Positions 44,604 to 54,948 are shown, counted from the stretch's first letter. The stretch is 64,000 bases of DNA from Haemophilus parainfluenzae (GCF_014931415.1 NZ_CP063121.1:1364001-1428000); one strand, 5' to 3'. The notes: generated from the sequence alone by a model not told the origin. Program-made: numbers and translations.

Positions 44604-47243
44604 CTAGCCCGTATTTCGCATACCTGCGGCAATACCTGTGATGGTAATCATCAGGGCTTGTTCTACATCAGGGCTTGGGTTTTCAGGCGACTCACGGAAA
44701 CGACGAAGCAATTCCACTTGAAGGAGATTGAGCGGATCCGTATAAACATTACGTAATGCAATAGAATCCGCGATCCACGGTAAGTCCGCCATTAATTCAT
44801 CTTTGTGAGAAAGAGAAAGCACAGTTTTAATATCTGCATTGAGTTGATTACGCAGATTTTCACCTAAGTACCAAAGCTCTTTTTTCACCAAGTTATGATC
44901 ATATTGCTCAGAAAGCCACGTATCGGTTTTACTGAACACCATTTCTAACATCCCCACACGAGTAGAGAAGAATGGCCAAGCTTTGCACATTTCTTCAATA
45001 ATATGACCTTTGCCTTCATCCATAATTTTTTGAATAGCTGCACCCGCACCAAGCCATGCTGGTAGCATTAAGCGGTTTTGCATCCAAGCAAAAATCCATG
45101 GAATGGCACGTAAGCTTTCTACGCCCCCATTTGGATTACGTTTTGCAGGGCGAGAGCCAAGTGGTAGTTTAGACAGTTCTTGTTCTGGTGTGGCACTGCG
45201 GAAATAAGGCACGAAGTCTTTATCACCACGAACAACACTACGGTAAATGTCGCATGAAGTAGCGGAAAGTTCATCCATCACAGTACGCCATTCTGCTTTA
45301 GGTTCTGGTGGTGGGAGTAAGTTTGCTTCTAAAATCGCGCTCGCGTAAAGATCAAAGGTTTCAACCGCAACTTCGGGTAAACCAAGTTTAAAGCGGATCA
45401 TTTCCCCTTGTTCAGTCACACGTAAACCATTTTTAAGTGAGCGCGGTGGCTGAGAAAGTAATGCCGCATGTGCAGGTGCACCACCTCGACCGATTGTACC
45501 ACCACGACCATGGAATAAAGTGAGCTCAATACCTAGTTCTTCGGTTAAGTTGACTAATGCTTCTTGAGCACGATATTGTGCCCATGAAGCTGCCATCATA
45601 CCTGCATCTTTAGCAGAGTCAGAATAACCAATCATCACCATTTGATGATTGTTAATCACGCCACGATACCAACCAATATTGAATAATTGACGCATGACTC
45701 CTTCAGAAGCATCTAAGTCATCTAAGGTTTCAAAGAGTGGCACGACAGGAATATGATAAGGCACACCCGCTTCTTTTAATAATAAATGCACGGCAAGCAC
45801 ATCAGAGGCACTTCTTGCCATGGAAATAATATAGCAAGCAATTACGCCTTGCTTTTGTTGGGCAATGACTTTACACGTCTCTAAAATTTCTTGGGTTTCA
45901 GCAGATGGCTCCCAATGGGTTGGAATTAATGGGCGACGAGAATTTAACTCGCGTACTAAGAAAGATTGTTTTTCTGCTTCGCTCCATTGTGCATAATCGC
46001 CAATGCCAAGATAACGGGTGATTTCAGCAATAGCATCGGTATGACGGGTACTTTCTTGACGGATATCCATTTGTGAAAGAGTGACACCAAAACAACGAAT
46101 ACGATGCAAAATATCTAATAATGAACCATTAGCGATAATCCGCATGCCACACGCCATTAATGATTGATAGCAATCATAGAGCGGTTCCCAAAGTTGATTA
46201 TCTTCCATGATGATATCCGCTTGGCTTACGCGTGGCGGACGATTTGCCAGGCAATCATCAAAGTAATCAAGAGTGGCGATAAGTTTTGCACGAAGTGCTT
46301 TGACTACAAAACGATAAGGCTCTAAATGCTCACCATATTTTGCGGTAAATTCTGGTGTGCATTTCACCATAGATAATTCATCAGCAAGAGATTTAATGTC
46401 ATTTAAGAATAAATCTGCTGCTTTCCAACGAGCAAAATAGAGTACTTGTTGAGTAATTTTTGAAGTAACAAATGGGTTGCCATCACGGTCACCACCCATC
46501 CAAGAAGAAATTCGGACAGGACGTAAGCCTACTGGTAAATCGTACCCCAAAAATTCACGAGCATGTTCATTTAATTGACGTAAGAATTCCGGCACCCCTT
46601 GCCATAGGCTGTTTTCAATCATGGCGTATCCCCATTTTGCTTCATCGAATGGCGTAGGGCGAACGGTACGGATTTCATTGGTATGCCATGCTTCAGCAAT
46701 TAAACGAAGTAGCAAGCGTTCAATAATGCCGCGTTCTTTAGGTGTCAAATCATCGTGCTCTAATTTGCTTAAGCATTTATTGATCTCAACGTGTTTGTGG
46801 ATTAACGAACGTCGTGTGGTTTCGGTTGGGTGTGCGGTTAATACTAGCTCAATGAGCAAGTTTTCAACGGTTTTGTAAACTTCTTCTTTTGAAATATTTA
46901 ATGCTTTTAAGCGTTGGAATAAAGCACTTAATGAACGATTAGAAGATTGTAAATCTTTGTGTTGGCGAGAGACCGTTTGGTATTGTTCAGCGATATTAGT
47001 TAAGTTAAGGAAATGGCTGAATGCTCGTGCAACAGGAATAATATTTTCATTTGAAATGGTGGAAAGGGTATCCAACAATGTTTTACGTGCTTGGCTATCG
47101 CCTGCTCGAGATTGTTTTGACAATTGGCGAACATTTTCAATTAAAGTGAGAATGTCTTCGCCTTGTGCATCATTAATGGTTTCTCCAAGAAAACGCCCTA
47201 GCATATTAATGTTATGGCGGAGAGTGCGATACTCATCAGTCAT
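44604..47243 (-). CDS. ppc: Phosphoenolpyruvate carboxylase
   Basis: Carboxylates PEP to oxaloacetate to refill the C4 pool. From the ATG at 47243 (GGAG just upstream) it has 879 residues, as in H. influenzae. Catalytic landmarks are [12 protein letters not shown] with the essential His near residue 137, [41 protein letters not shown] near residue 580, and the conserved C-terminus ending RNTG. The frame runs 22 codons further upstream, but that part reads as non-coding. It is a single gene downstream of purR. Confidence 0.97.
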   Translation of the reverse strand: MTDEYRTLRHNINMLGRFLGETINDAQGEDILTLIENVRQLSKQSRAGDSQARKTLLDTLSTISNENIIPVARAFSHFLNLTNIAEQYQTVSRQHKDLQSSNRSLSALFQRLKALNISKEEVYKTVENLLIELVLTAHPTETTRRSLIHKHVEINKCLSKLEHDDLTPKERGIIERLLLRLIAEAWHTNEIRTVRPTPFDEAKWGYAMIENSLWQGVPEFLRQLNEHAREFLGYDLPVGLRPVRISSWMGGDRDGNPFVTSKITQQVLYFARWKAADLFLNDIKSLADELSMVKCTPEFTAKYGEHLEPYRFVVKALRAKLIATLDYFDDCLANRPPRVSQADIIMEDNQLWEPLYDCYQSLMACGMRIIANGSLLDILHRIRCFGVTLSQMDIRQESTRHTDAIAEITRYLGIGDYAQWSEAEKQSFLVRELNSRRPLIPTHWEPSAETQEILETCKVIAQQKQGVIACYIISMARSASDVLAVHLLLKEAGVPYHIPVVPLFETLDDLDASEGVMRQLFNIGWYRGVINNHQMVMIGYSDSAKDAGMMAASWAQYRAQEALVNLTEELGIELTLFHGRGGTIGRGGAPAHAALLSQPPRSLKNGLRVTEQGEMIRFKLGLPEVAVETFDLYASAILEANLLPPPEPKAEWRTVMDELSATSCDIYRSVVRGDKDFVPYFRSATPEQELSKLPLGSRPAKRNPNGGVESLRAIPWIFAWMQNRLMLPAWLGAGAAIQKIMDEGKGHIIEEMCKAWPFFSTRVGMLEMVFSKTDTWLSEQYDHNLVKKELWYLGENLRNQLNADIKTVLSLSHKDELMADLPWIADSIALRNVYTDPLNLLQVELLRRFRESPENPSPDVEQALMITITGIAAGMRNTG

Positions 47244-47356
47244 ATGAACTCCGATAAAGAAAAAAATAAAACTAGGGGAGATATAACCAAAAATATGTAT
47301 CGGGATCAAATGCTATACGTCAAAAACTTGCATTAAATCAAAAAAGGCTAAAATAA

Positions 47357-47401
47357 GTAAAAAAATGATCGCACTTTTTTAGATAAAATTCAAAGTGCGG
47401 T
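47357..47401 (-). terminator. purR terminator using an uptake signal
   Basis: On the minus strand GACCGCACTTT (47391-47401) pairs with AAAGTGCGATC (47366-47376) with one mismatch, followed by seven T. One arm is an exact uptake signal and the other a one-base variant. Confidence 0.8.
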
Positions 47402-47416
47402 CAAAAAGTTTAATGT

Positions 47417-48427
47417 TTATTTAAGGTTGCGAACTGATTTTCGAATGACGAGTTCAGGATGGATCGCAATGCGGTGTTTTTCGTGATTATCGTTATCTTT
47501 ATTGGCAATACGCTCAAATAAAAGATTAACCGCTTGTGCACCTAAACGAGACTTAGATTGATGAATTGTCGTGAGTGGCGGTGCATAGAAACGTGATGAG
47601 TGAATATTATCATAACCAATAATCGAGATATCATCAGGCACACGCAAGCCTTTTTCCGTAATCGCAGAAATTGCACCTAACGCCATCACATCATTACAAC
47701 AGAATACGGCAGTAGGTAGGCTGTCTTGTGCAAGAATTTTATTCATACATTCGTAACCGTCTTCTGGTTCGAAGAAACCTTCCATAATCCAATTTTCATG
47801 GATTGGTAGATTGGCTTCATTCATGGCTTTTACAAAACCTTCATAACGGGTTCTTGCAGTGGTTTTATCTAATTCACCCGCAATAAGACCGATCGCTTTA
47901 TGACCACAATCAATTAAATGTTTCGTGGCAAGGTAACCGCCCGTAAAACTGTTATCTTCAATGATATCGGTATCTGTATTTGGACCCCAATCCATTACCA
48001 CCATCGGCACAGACGAGAAACTAGAAAGTACATCGAGCGAATGTTGTGTGTATTCAGAACACATGACCAATAAACCATCTACACGTTTTTTGGCAAGCAT
48101 TTCGACGTGGTTTTTAATTTTTTCAGGATCATTTTGTGTATTACACAAAAAAAGTGAATAGCCTTGACGATAACAATGATCTTCAACGGCATGAATGATT
48201 TCAGCAAAATAAGGGGATTCACTGGTGGTAACAATCATCCCAATGGATTTTGTCGTGTTGACTTTCAAACTCCGAGCAACAGCACTTGGTGAGTATTTCA
48301 AGCTTTTAATGGCTTGCATCACCGCCTCTTCGGTTTCTTTTGCTACAAAACGGGTTTTATTAATTACATGGGAAACAGTGGTGGTGGAAACACCGGCCAT
48401 TTTCGCGACATCTTTAATTGTTGCCAT
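47417..48427 (-). CDS. purR: Purine repressor PurR (LacI family)
   Basis: Represses purine synthesis genes when bound to hypoxanthine or guanine. The 336-residue protein has the N-terminal LacI helix-turn-helix [23 protein letters not shown], the hinge helix with [10 protein letters not shown] that inserts into the minor groove, and the periplasmic-binding-protein-like effector domain. Length and sequence agree with H. influenzae PurR. I see no PurR operator in its own upstream region. Confidence 0.95.
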   Translation of the reverse strand: MATIKDVAKMAGVSTTTVSHVINKTRFVAKETEEAVMQAIKSLKYSPSAVARSLKVNTTKSIGMIVTTSESPYFAEIIHAVEDHCYRQGYSLFLCNTQNDPEKIKNHVEMLAKKRVDGLLVMCSEYTQHSLDVLSSFSSVPMVVMDWGPNTDTDIIEDNSFTGGYLATKHLIDCGHKAIGLIAGELDKTTARTRYEGFVKAMNEANLPIHENWIMEGFFEPEDGYECMNKILAQDSLPTAVFCCNDVMALGAISAITEKGLRVPDDISIIGYDNIHSSRFYAPPLTTIHQSKSRLGAQAVNLLFERIANKDNDNHEKHRIAIHPELVIRKSVRNLK

Positions 48428-48562
48428 AATTTTGCCTCTAGAGAATTTTTACCATTATAAAGATTGTCGCTAAATAGGTTAAGTAAATTATAAAAAATTT
48501 TTGAAAAAACGGGCTTTATTGTTAGAATGGGATATCTTTAACTAAACAAGTGGGAAATTAAA

Positions 48563-48643
48563 ATGAGTGATTTTGGTTACGCAATGTTAGCTGTAGTGCT
48601 TTCTTTAAGTGTTGTAGTCGGTTTAGCGACTGCAATTTTCTAA
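48563..48643 (+). CDS. Small membrane protein, 26 residues (YnhF-like)
   Basis: An ATG at 48563 preceded by GGGA opens a 26-codon frame, MSDFGYAMLAVVLSLSVVVG and then LATAIF, a single hydrophobic helix with a short polar start. It is divergent from purR and has its own terminator. In E. coli the small membrane protein YnhF is likewise encoded near purR, so this is probably a counterpart, but at this length the assignment rests on context. It is too short for normal gene finders. Confidence 0.6.
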   Translation: MSDFGYAMLAVVLSLSVVVGLATAIF

Positions 48644-48678
48644 TTGAAAGAAATAACATATTAATCCGTTTAAAATAG

Positions 48679-48714
48679 ACCGCGCTTTAAGCATTTAAAG
48701 TGCGGTTATTTTTT
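48679..48714 (+). terminator. Terminator after the small membrane protein gene
   Basis: ACCGCGCTTTAA (48679-48690) pairs with TTAAAGTGCGGT (48695-48706) with one mismatch, then a run of T. The second arm is an uptake signal and the first a one-base variant. Confidence 0.85.
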
Positions 48715-48831
48715 TAAGGCTTTTTAAAGTTGTGTTAAAAGCCATGCCATAGGACTATTTCTTTAGTATAATTTGCAACTATTTCCGTTTGTTGTAATCA
48801 AAATACTGCAAAAACCAAATTTGAGATAATT

Positions 48832-49602
48832 ATGAATAAATATTTGATTTCACTAGATAAAGATGTTCAGCGTCGTGAGCTGTTTTTTGCTCAACCGGAT
48901 ACAGCAGATTTCGTTGTCTTTTCAGCGATTAATACCATGCAAAAAGAGTGGGATGAATTGGCAGAAGTATTCAATCCAACAAAATTTGAACAGCATTATG
49001 GACGCAACGTCACAAAAGGCGAAATTGGTTGTACATTAAGTCATTTAGCAGTGTATCGTCAGATCGTAGAAGATCAAAATGTGACGGAAAATGACTATGC
49101 ATTGGTGTGTGAAGATGACGCTTTATTCAATTCAAATTTATCACCAAAAACAATCGCACTCTTAACCGAAAAATGTGATGCGGATATTGTATTAATCGGG
49201 CAGTCAAAAATTGCTGAATTTAATGATGTGGAATTAGAGATCAATTATCCAACCACTTTTTCATTCTTGCGCCAAACTATTGGTGATGTCACCGTGGCTT
49301 ATCCATATAAAAGTTATTTTGCAGGTACGGTGGCATACTTAATCAAAAAATCAGCGGCACGTGCATTTTTGAAACAACTCGAACAAGAAAAACCGTTTTG
49401 GCTTGCTGATGATTTCTTATTATTTGAAACCCAATTCCAGATTAATAACAATGTGGTTCGTCCGCTTGTAGCCATTGAAAATCCACAATTAGTGAGTAAT
49501 TTGGAAGCGATTCGTGGTTCAAAATCTAATAATTTAGTGAAGAAATTAATTAAATATCCACTCAAAAAAATCTTAGCAGTGAAAAAGAATTTAGGAAAAT
49601 AA
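48832..49602 (+). CDS. Glycosyltransferase family 25 (LOS/polysaccharide)
   Basis: A 256-residue cytoplasmic glycosyltransferase of the family used in Haemophilus lipooligosaccharide synthesis. The N-terminus [16 protein letters not shown], the region [16 protein letters not shown] near residue 63, and the metal-binding CEDDALF near residue 93 are typical GT25 features. It is first of four clustered genes (48832-52509). The sugar transferred cannot be predicted. No tetranucleotide phase-variation repeat is present in the gene. Confidence 0.85.
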   Translation: MNKYLISLDKDVQRRELFFAQPDTADFVVFSAINTMQKEWDELAEVFNPTKFEQHYGRNVTKGEIGCTLSHLAVYRQIVEDQNVTENDYALVCEDDALFNSNLSPKTIALLTEKCDADIVLIGQSKIAEFNDVELEINYPTTFSFLRQTIGDVTVAYPYKSYFAGTVAYLIKKSAARAFLKQLEQEKPFWLADDFLLFETQFQINNNVVRPLVAIENPQLVSNLEAIRGSKSNNLVKKLIKYPLKKILAVKKNLGK

Positions 49603-49609
49603 CGTAAAA

Positions 49610-50809
49610 ATGACCGCACTTTTTAATCTTTTTTATCTTTACGATCCTTGGCTGTTTCATGTTGTACGAATGTCATTCGTCGCTGGTTTAGCAGCATTGG
49701 CTGTATTGGCTTATCAGTATTTTAAAAAGCAGAAACCACAAGGTATCACTGTACCAGTAGATAGTTTAGCCGTTATCATTGGGCTGATTGCATTTAGTGT
49801 GATTCCGCTTTTAGTCAATGGTACGCGAGATTTTTCTGTCATCACCATGTATGTGAAAGAGCTGATTTTATTTATCTTCGGCGTGGGACTTTATAATGCC
49901 TTCTATGCCAATGTAAATGGTCAACAGAAAGTCGTTCGTGATTTACAACTTGGTGTGGTGGTGCAGTTTATCGTGGGCGTGATTGGCTTACTCGGTGTAT
50001 CATTTATGATTGATTTCTTGCTTTCGACCAATGCGGTGTTGCCCGCACGTTTTTATGGTTCAGAGCAGGAGTATCGCTTATATAACATCACCGCAACCGC
50101 CTTTTTCCAACTGAGTTTATTCTATTTGATGCTGTTGCATTTCTTACTGGCTTACAACGCTAAACATAATACGCTTCCAAGTATTCTGGTATTTTTAATG
50201 TTATGTATCGGATTAATTTCAGGACGTACATTCCTTCTGTTATCAGTTGTGAGCATTTTAGTGTATTTCAAATGGCGTTATGTTCCATCACTCATTGCAT
50301 TTGCTATTTTGGTATTATTACTGGCCTATTTCTTACCTGAAAATCCTTATGTGGCACATGCTTTAGAGCCTGTGATTAATTTATTACACGGTGCAGGATT
50401 TGTCAGTTCGTCAACGGATACATTGATGAAAAACCATCTCTTTATGCCAACACTTAAGCAGTTCATTTATGGCGATGGTATGTATATGACAGGTGAGTTA
50501 GAAGTTGGCCGTTATTATGGGCATACGGACTCTGGTTTCTTACGCCAAATTCTTTATGGCGGCGTGTCTTATGCTTTAGTGTGTTTTGCCGTGACATTCT
50601 ATTTTGTACGCAAAGTTGCCTTAAACTGGTTTGATGGCAGCTGGAAATTTATCCTTTCTGCCTTTGTGATTTTAACGTTCTGTAATATCAAAGCCGACAC
50701 CTTTGCTTTCCCGGGCATTATGTTTGTCATGTTAATGTTCTTATCGCTTTTTGGCACGCACGGTAAACAACTTATTTTATTTAAACAAAAGGAGCCGAAA
50801 GATGTTTAG
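49610..50809 (+). CDS. Wzy-like polysaccharide polymerase/ligase membrane protein
   Basis: A 399-residue membrane protein with ten or more hydrophobic segments and a larger periplasmic loop around residues 245-310. GHTDSGFLRQILYGGVSYALV in that region resembles the conserved part of O-antigen polymerases and ligases. The position between glycosyltransferase genes supports a role in joining or polymerising glycan units. The first codons (MTALF) are an exact uptake signal, ATGACCGCACTT. The specific family is uncertain. Confidence 0.65.
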   Translation: MTALFNLFYLYDPWLFHVVRMSFVAGLAALAVLAYQYFKKQKPQGITVPVDSLAVIIGLIAFSVIPLLVNGTRDFSVITMYVKELILFIFGVGLYNAFYANVNGQQKVVRDLQLGVVVQFIVGVIGLLGVSFMIDFLLSTNAVLPARFYGSEQEYRLYNITATAFFQLSLFYLMLLHFLLAYNAKHNTLPSILVFLMLCIGLISGRTFLLLSVVSILVYFKWRYVPSLIAFAILVLLLAYFLPENPYVAHALEPVINLLHGAGFVSSSTDTLMKNHLFMPTLKQFIYGDGMYMTGELEVGRYYGHTDSGFLRQILYGGVSYALVCFAVTFYFVRKVALNWFDGSWKFILSAFVILTFCNIKADTFAFPGIMFVMLMFLSLFGTHGKQLILFKQKEPKDV

Positions 50810-51683
50810 TATCATCGTGCCTTCTTATAATCGGAAAGAAGAAATTCCTGCGTTATTGGAAAGTTTAACCAAACAAACCACTTATAATTTTGATGTGGTG
50901 ATTGTGGATGATTGCTCGAAAGAACCCGTTGAAGTGATACAATCTTATCCATTTGCAGTTAAAGTTATTCGTAACGAAACCAATCAAGGAGCAGCAGAAA
51001 GCCGTAATATCGGCGCAAGAAATGCCGATAATGATTGGTTGTTATTCCTTGATGACGATGATCGTTTTGCAAATGATAAATGTCATAAATTAGCCGATGT
51101 GATTACCGAGCATGCTGATGTTAACTTTGTTTACCATCCAGCTAAATGTGAAATGGTGAATGAAGGTTTTAGCTATGTGACCAACCCGATTGAGCCGCAA
51201 GAGATTAGCGTAGAGCGAATTTTACTGGCGAATAAAATTGGTGGTATGCCGATGATTGGGGTGAAAAAAGAACTGTTTTTAAAAATTGGTGGATTATCGA
51301 CCGCACTTCGTTCCTTGGAAGACTATGATTTCTTGTTGAAGCTTGTGCAAGATCCAACGTTTAAAGCGTACAAAGTGGCTGAGCCGTTGACTTATTGTAC
51401 GTTCCATACCAAGCGTTCTAGCGTATCAACAGATACGACTAATACGCAAAAAGCGATTGATTATATCCGTGAAAATTATGTGAAAACGGCAGATCAAGAA
51501 AAGAATTTTGCCATCAACGCACAATATATGCTGGCTTACCCACATATTATGAATTTATCCCGTAAAGCCGCTTTTTACTATTTTGAGATTTTTAAATTAA
51601 CGAAAAGTATTAAGCAGCTAATTATTGCCTTTGTGGTTTTAATTTCCCCAAAATTGGCAATTAATTTGAAACGGTTTATGTAG
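50802..51683 (+). CDS. Glycosyltransferase family 2
   Basis: A 293-residue GT-A fold enzyme. It starts MFSIIVPSYNRKEEIPALLESL at the ATG 50802, behind AAAAGGAGCC, and overlaps the previous gene by eight bases. VIVDDCS near residue 43 and the metal-binding FLDDDDRF near residue 86 are the family motifs. A frame upstream of 50802 exists but covers the previous gene. Part of the polysaccharide cluster; donor and acceptor sugars unknown. An uptake signal lies near 51300. Confidence 0.85.
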   Translation: MFSIIVPSYNRKEEIPALLESLTKQTTYNFDVVIVDDCSKEPVEVIQSYPFAVKVIRNETNQGAAESRNIGARNADNDWLLFLDDDDRFANDKCHKLADVITEHADVNFVYHPAKCEMVNEGFSYVTNPIEPQEISVERILLANKIGGMPMIGVKKELFLKIGGLSTALRSLEDYDFLLKLVQDPTFKAYKVAEPLTYCTFHTKRSSVSTDTTNTQKAIDYIRENYVKTADQEKNFAINAQYMLAYPHIMNLSRKAAFYYFEIFKLTKSIKQLIIAFVVLISPKLAINLKRFM

Positions 51684-51705
51684 ATAACTTATTAGATAGA
51701 GAAGT

Positions 51706-52509
51706 ATGAAATTTTCAGTTTTAATGTCCTTATATATTAAGGAAAACCCACAATATTTAAGAGAATGTTTTGAAAGTTTAGTGGCTCAAACCCATCCAGC
51801 AGATGAGATTGTGTTGGTGTTTGATGGTGCGGTAACGCCAGAATTGGAAGCCGTGGTTTCTGAATTCGAAACCAAATTACCCTTAAACTTAGTGAACTTG
51901 CCAAAGAACTTAGGCTTAGGTAAAGCGCTCAATGAAGGATTAAAACATTGTTCGCACGATTGGGTCTTCCGTATGGATACCGATGATATTTGTGTGCCTG
52001 AGCGTTTTGCGAAACAAGTGGCGTTTATTGAGCAACATCCGGATACAATTATTTTCGGAGGACAGATTGCTGAGTTTGGCGAAAATATTCAAGACATCGT
52101 GGCATATCGTAACGTGCCGACTGAAGCACAAGATATCGTTAAATTTACCCAAAAACGTTGTCCGTTCAATCACATGACGGTGGCATATCAAAAAAGTGCG
52201 GTTATTAATTGTGGTGGATATGAGGATTTACAGGAAGATTATTACCTGTGGATTAAGCTCGTGGCGCAAGGTCAAAAAGTGGCAAACTTGCCGGACATTT
52301 TAGTTTATGCCCGCGTGGGTAATGGCATGGTAGGGCGTCGTCGTGGTTTAAACCAAGCGAAAGCAGAATGGCGTTTATTTAAATTGAAACATCGCTTAGG
52401 TATTCAAGGCTTATTTTCAGGCTTATTCACCTTTGCCTTGCGCTCAGGTTCTCGCTTATTACCAACCTCATTATTGAAAGCTGTTTATAACAAATTTTTA
52501 CGCAAATAA
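51706..52509 (+). CDS. Glycosyltransferase family 2 (LsgF-like)
   Basis: A 267-residue GT-A enzyme starting MKFSVLMSLYIKENPQYLRE, with LVFDGAVTPE, the metal-binding FRMDTDDIC near residue 89, and QEDYYLWIKLVAQG near residue 180. It resembles amylovoran/LOS-type galactosyltransferases such as H. influenzae LsgF; this similarity is judged by eye. It is last in the four-gene cluster, 22 bp after the preceding GT2 gene. Confidence 0.8.
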   Translation: MKFSVLMSLYIKENPQYLRECFESLVAQTHPADEIVLVFDGAVTPELEAVVSEFETKLPLNLVNLPKNLGLGKALNEGLKHCSHDWVFRMDTDDICVPERFAKQVAFIEQHPDTIIFGGQIAEFGENIQDIVAYRNVPTEAQDIVKFTQKRCPFNHMTVAYQKSAVINCGGYEDLQEDYYLWIKLVAQGQKVANLPDILVYARVGNGMVGRRRGLNQAKAEWRLFKLKHRLGIQGLFSGLFTFALRSGSRLLPTSLLKAVYNKFLRK

Positions 52510-52542
52510 TGCGATATTTTGATCATTAAAAAAGGAAAAGAA

Positions 52543-53661
52543 ATGAATTTAATCTCAACGTTAAAAATGACGGCATTATCGACCGCACTTTTATTGGCGG
52601 GTTGTTCAAGTAATACGACAACAACGACAACGTCATCCACGAAAAGTATTCCGTCAGTAAGCAGTAATGCTGTTTATAGCAAACCAAGAACTTTAGATAA
52701 CTTTAATGATTATGTTCAGTTCTTAAAAGGCAAAGCGGCTGCTGAAGGCGTATCGTTGTCAGTATTGAATGCACAAAATAATATTCAATATATGCAAAAG
52801 GCTGTAGATTTGGATCGTGCACAAGCGGGGAGAAGCCAACGTAATGCGGATCAACCACAGTTACCGAACCCAAACGGTACAACGAATTATTTGAATAAAG
52901 TACTGACCCAAAACAAAGTAGACATTGCCGAAGAGCGTTATTGGGAAGTCCAAGCGCCATTACAACAAGCAAGCCAACGCTATGGCGTTCAACAAGAATA
53001 TATTCTTGCTTTATGGGGTATGGAAAGTAGTTTTGGCTATTATCAAGGTAGCTATGATGTACTATCAGCTTTAGCCACATTAGCCTTTGATGGTAGACGT
53101 GAAGCCTTATTTAGCAAAGAATTTGTGAATGCGATGAAAATGTTAGAACGTGATCATATTCAACGCAATAAAATGTTAGGCTCTTGGGCTGGCGCAATGG
53201 GGCAAACCCAATTCATGCCAAGTGCATTCTTAAATTATGCAGCAGATGGCAATAATGATGGTGTGAAGGACATTTGGACGAACCAATTTGATGCGTTTGC
53301 TTCAATTGCAAATTATCTTCACACTGTAGGTTGGGATAACAAATTGCCTTGGGGCGTTGAAGTCACATTAAATCAACCATTAGATTTATCGCTTTCTGGT
53401 ATTGAGAAGAATAAAGCACGTTCACTCAGCGACTGGCAGTCTAAAGGTGTCACTTTAGCGAGCTTTAGCCAACAAGAACAAAATAAACTTGCCGCGCTTT
53501 CTCAAGCTGATCTTTGGCTAGTTCGTCCTGATAAAGAAGTTGGTCGCGCATTCTTGGTTTCCAATAATTACCGAACGATTTTAGATTGGAACAAATCAAA
53601 TTACTTCGGCGTGAGCATCGGTATGTTTGCTGATCGCATTAAGATGGCCACCGGCTTGTAG
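52543..53661 (+). CDS. mltB: Lytic murein transglycosylase B family lipoprotein
   Basis: Cleaves peptidoglycan glycan strands with formation of 1,6-anhydro ends. From the ATG at 52543 (AAAGGAAAAG upstream) it has 372 residues. The N-terminal lipoprotein signal ends LLLAGC, followed by a Ser/Thr-rich linker. The catalytic Glu is in ALWGMESSFGYYQG near residue 168, and GSWAGAMGQTQFMPSAFLNYA with the Ca-binding-like DGNNDGVKDIW matches MltB. It should sit on the inner face of the outer membrane. Confidence 0.92.
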   Translation: MNLISTLKMTALSTALLLAGCSSNTTTTTTSSTKSIPSVSSNAVYSKPRTLDNFNDYVQFLKGKAAAEGVSLSVLNAQNNIQYMQKAVDLDRAQAGRSQRNADQPQLPNPNGTTNYLNKVLTQNKVDIAEERYWEVQAPLQQASQRYGVQQEYILALWGMESSFGYYQGSYDVLSALATLAFDGRREALFSKEFVNAMKMLERDHIQRNKMLGSWAGAMGQTQFMPSAFLNYAADGNNDGVKDIWTNQFDAFASIANYLHTVGWDNKLPWGVEVTLNQPLDLSLSGIEKNKARSLSDWQSKGVTLASFSQQEQNKLAALSQADLWLVRPDKEVGRAFLVSNNYRTILDWNKSNYFGVSIGMFADRIKMATGL

Positions 53662-53680
53662 AAAATTATTTTCCTTTTAT

Positions 53681-53710
53681 AATCCAACAAAGTTTTGTTG
53701 GATTATTTTT
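53681..53710 (+). terminator. mltB terminator
   Basis: AATCCAACAAA pairs with TTTGTTGGATT around a short centre, followed by ATTATTTTTT. Confidence 0.8.
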
Positions 53711-53740
53711 TATCTATAATTTGAATATTTGGAGAACACG

Positions 53741-54880
53741 ATGCAAAAAAAATGGCTTTCTATTTTATTGTTTGCCCCCCTGATGCAAAGTAATCATGTA
53801 TTGGCTGATCAAGCAGTGAAAAAAGAATTGGATTATAAAGCACTCGGTGAAGTGTTGTTTTTTGATAAATCGATTTCTTTTAATAAAACACAAAGCTGTT
53901 CAACCTGTCATAGTCCAGATACCGCTTTTGTGGATCAACGTAAGAATTCTGCAAATCAAATGGTCTCAGAAGGGGATAATCCTCATCTTCATGGTAATCG
54001 CAATGCCAATACAGCACTTTATGCAATGTTCTCACCGGATTTTCATTTTGATAAAAAAATTCAAGATTATGTAGGTGGACAGTTCTGGGATGGTCGTGCG
54101 AAAGATTTAGCCGAGCAAGCAGGCGGACCACCAGTAAACCCAGTAGAAATGGGTATGCCAGATAAGAAAGCTATTGTTGAACGTTTAAAAGCAGATCCGA
54201 CCTATTACAAACCTATTACAGATCTTTATGGCGAAAGTATTTGGGCAGATACCGACAAGATTTATGCCATCATGGAAAAAGCCATTGGCGAGTTCGAAAA
54301 ACAGGAATTATTTGCGCCATTCTCTTCAAAATATGATCGTGCTTTAAAAGGTGAAGCAGAATTGACCGCACTTGAATCTGAAGGTAAGGCATTATTTTTC
54401 GATAAAACACGCACAAATTGTAGTAACTGCCACCAATCAAGTGAAGCAAATTCAGCAAAAGAAACTTTTACGAATTACCGCTATTTCAATATCGGCGTAC
54501 CAAGTAATCAAAAATTAATTAAGCACAACAAATTAGCTGCCGATTTTGTGGATAATGGACTATTGGATAATCCGATGGTGAAAGGCGATGAAAAGCAAAA
54601 AGGCAAATTTAAAGTGCCAACGTTGCGTAACATTGGTGTTACTGCGCCTTATATGCATAACGGTGTTTTCCGCGATTTAAAAACCGTTTTACTATTTAAA
54701 GACAGTTTCAATAATCCTAATCGTAAAGTGAATCCTGAAACAGGGAAAGCGTGGGATAAAGCCGAATATGCTCAAACCATTAATCCTGATGTTTTAAAAG
54801 CAAAACCGCTTACAGATGAAGAGATTAATGCGTTAGAAGCATTCTTAAAAACATTAACTGACGAAGCTTACGAAGAATAA
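53741..54880 (+). CDS. Di-haem cytochrome c peroxidase (CcpA/MauG family)
   Basis: Periplasmic enzyme of 379 residues that reduces hydrogen peroxide with electrons from a small cytochrome or copper protein. Two haem-binding motifs are seen, CSTCH at residues 53-57 and CSNCH at 227-231. The conserved GGQFWDGRAKDLAEQA and PTLRNIGVTAPYMHNGVF are family features. A signal peptide ending VLA precedes them. The ATG at 53741 follows GGAG. The genes downstream encode an ABC metal-complex importer and a pseudoazurin, a typical electron donor for such peroxidases. Confidence 0.92.
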   Translation: MQKKWLSILLFAPLMQSNHVLADQAVKKELDYKALGEVLFFDKSISFNKTQSCSTCHSPDTAFVDQRKNSANQMVSEGDNPHLHGNRNANTALYAMFSPDFHFDKKIQDYVGGQFWDGRAKDLAEQAGGPPVNPVEMGMPDKKAIVERLKADPTYYKPITDLYGESIWADTDKIYAIMEKAIGEFEKQELFAPFSSKYDRALKGEAELTALESEGKALFFDKTRTNCSNCHQSSEANSAKETFTNYRYFNIGVPSNQKLIKHNKLAADFVDNGLLDNPMVKGDEKQKGKFKVPTLRNIGVTAPYMHNGVFRDLKTVLLFKDSFNNPNRKVNPETGKAWDKAEYAQTINPDVLKAKPLTDEEINALEAFLKTLTDEAYEE

Positions 54881-54893
54881 GTAATCGCCTGAG

Positions 54894-54922
54894 TTGAATT
54901 TAGCAATCGTTTTCGGTATTAT
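54894..54922 (+). promoter_or_regulatory. Promoter of the FecBCD-type operon
   Basis: TTGAAT (54894-54899), 17 bases, then TATTAT (54917-54922). Transcription would start near 54929, at the left edge of the Fur-box-like site. Confidence 0.6.
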
Positions 54923-54929
54923 TCGCACC

Positions 54930-54948
54930 GATAATTATTATCATTTAT
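54930..54948. promoter_or_regulatory. Fur-box-like site
   Basis: GATAATTATTATCATTTAT agrees with the Fur consensus GATAATGATAATCATTATC at 14 of 19 bases. It covers the predicted transcription start of the ABC transporter operon, where Fur binding would block transcription when iron is plentiful. Confidence 0.65.
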
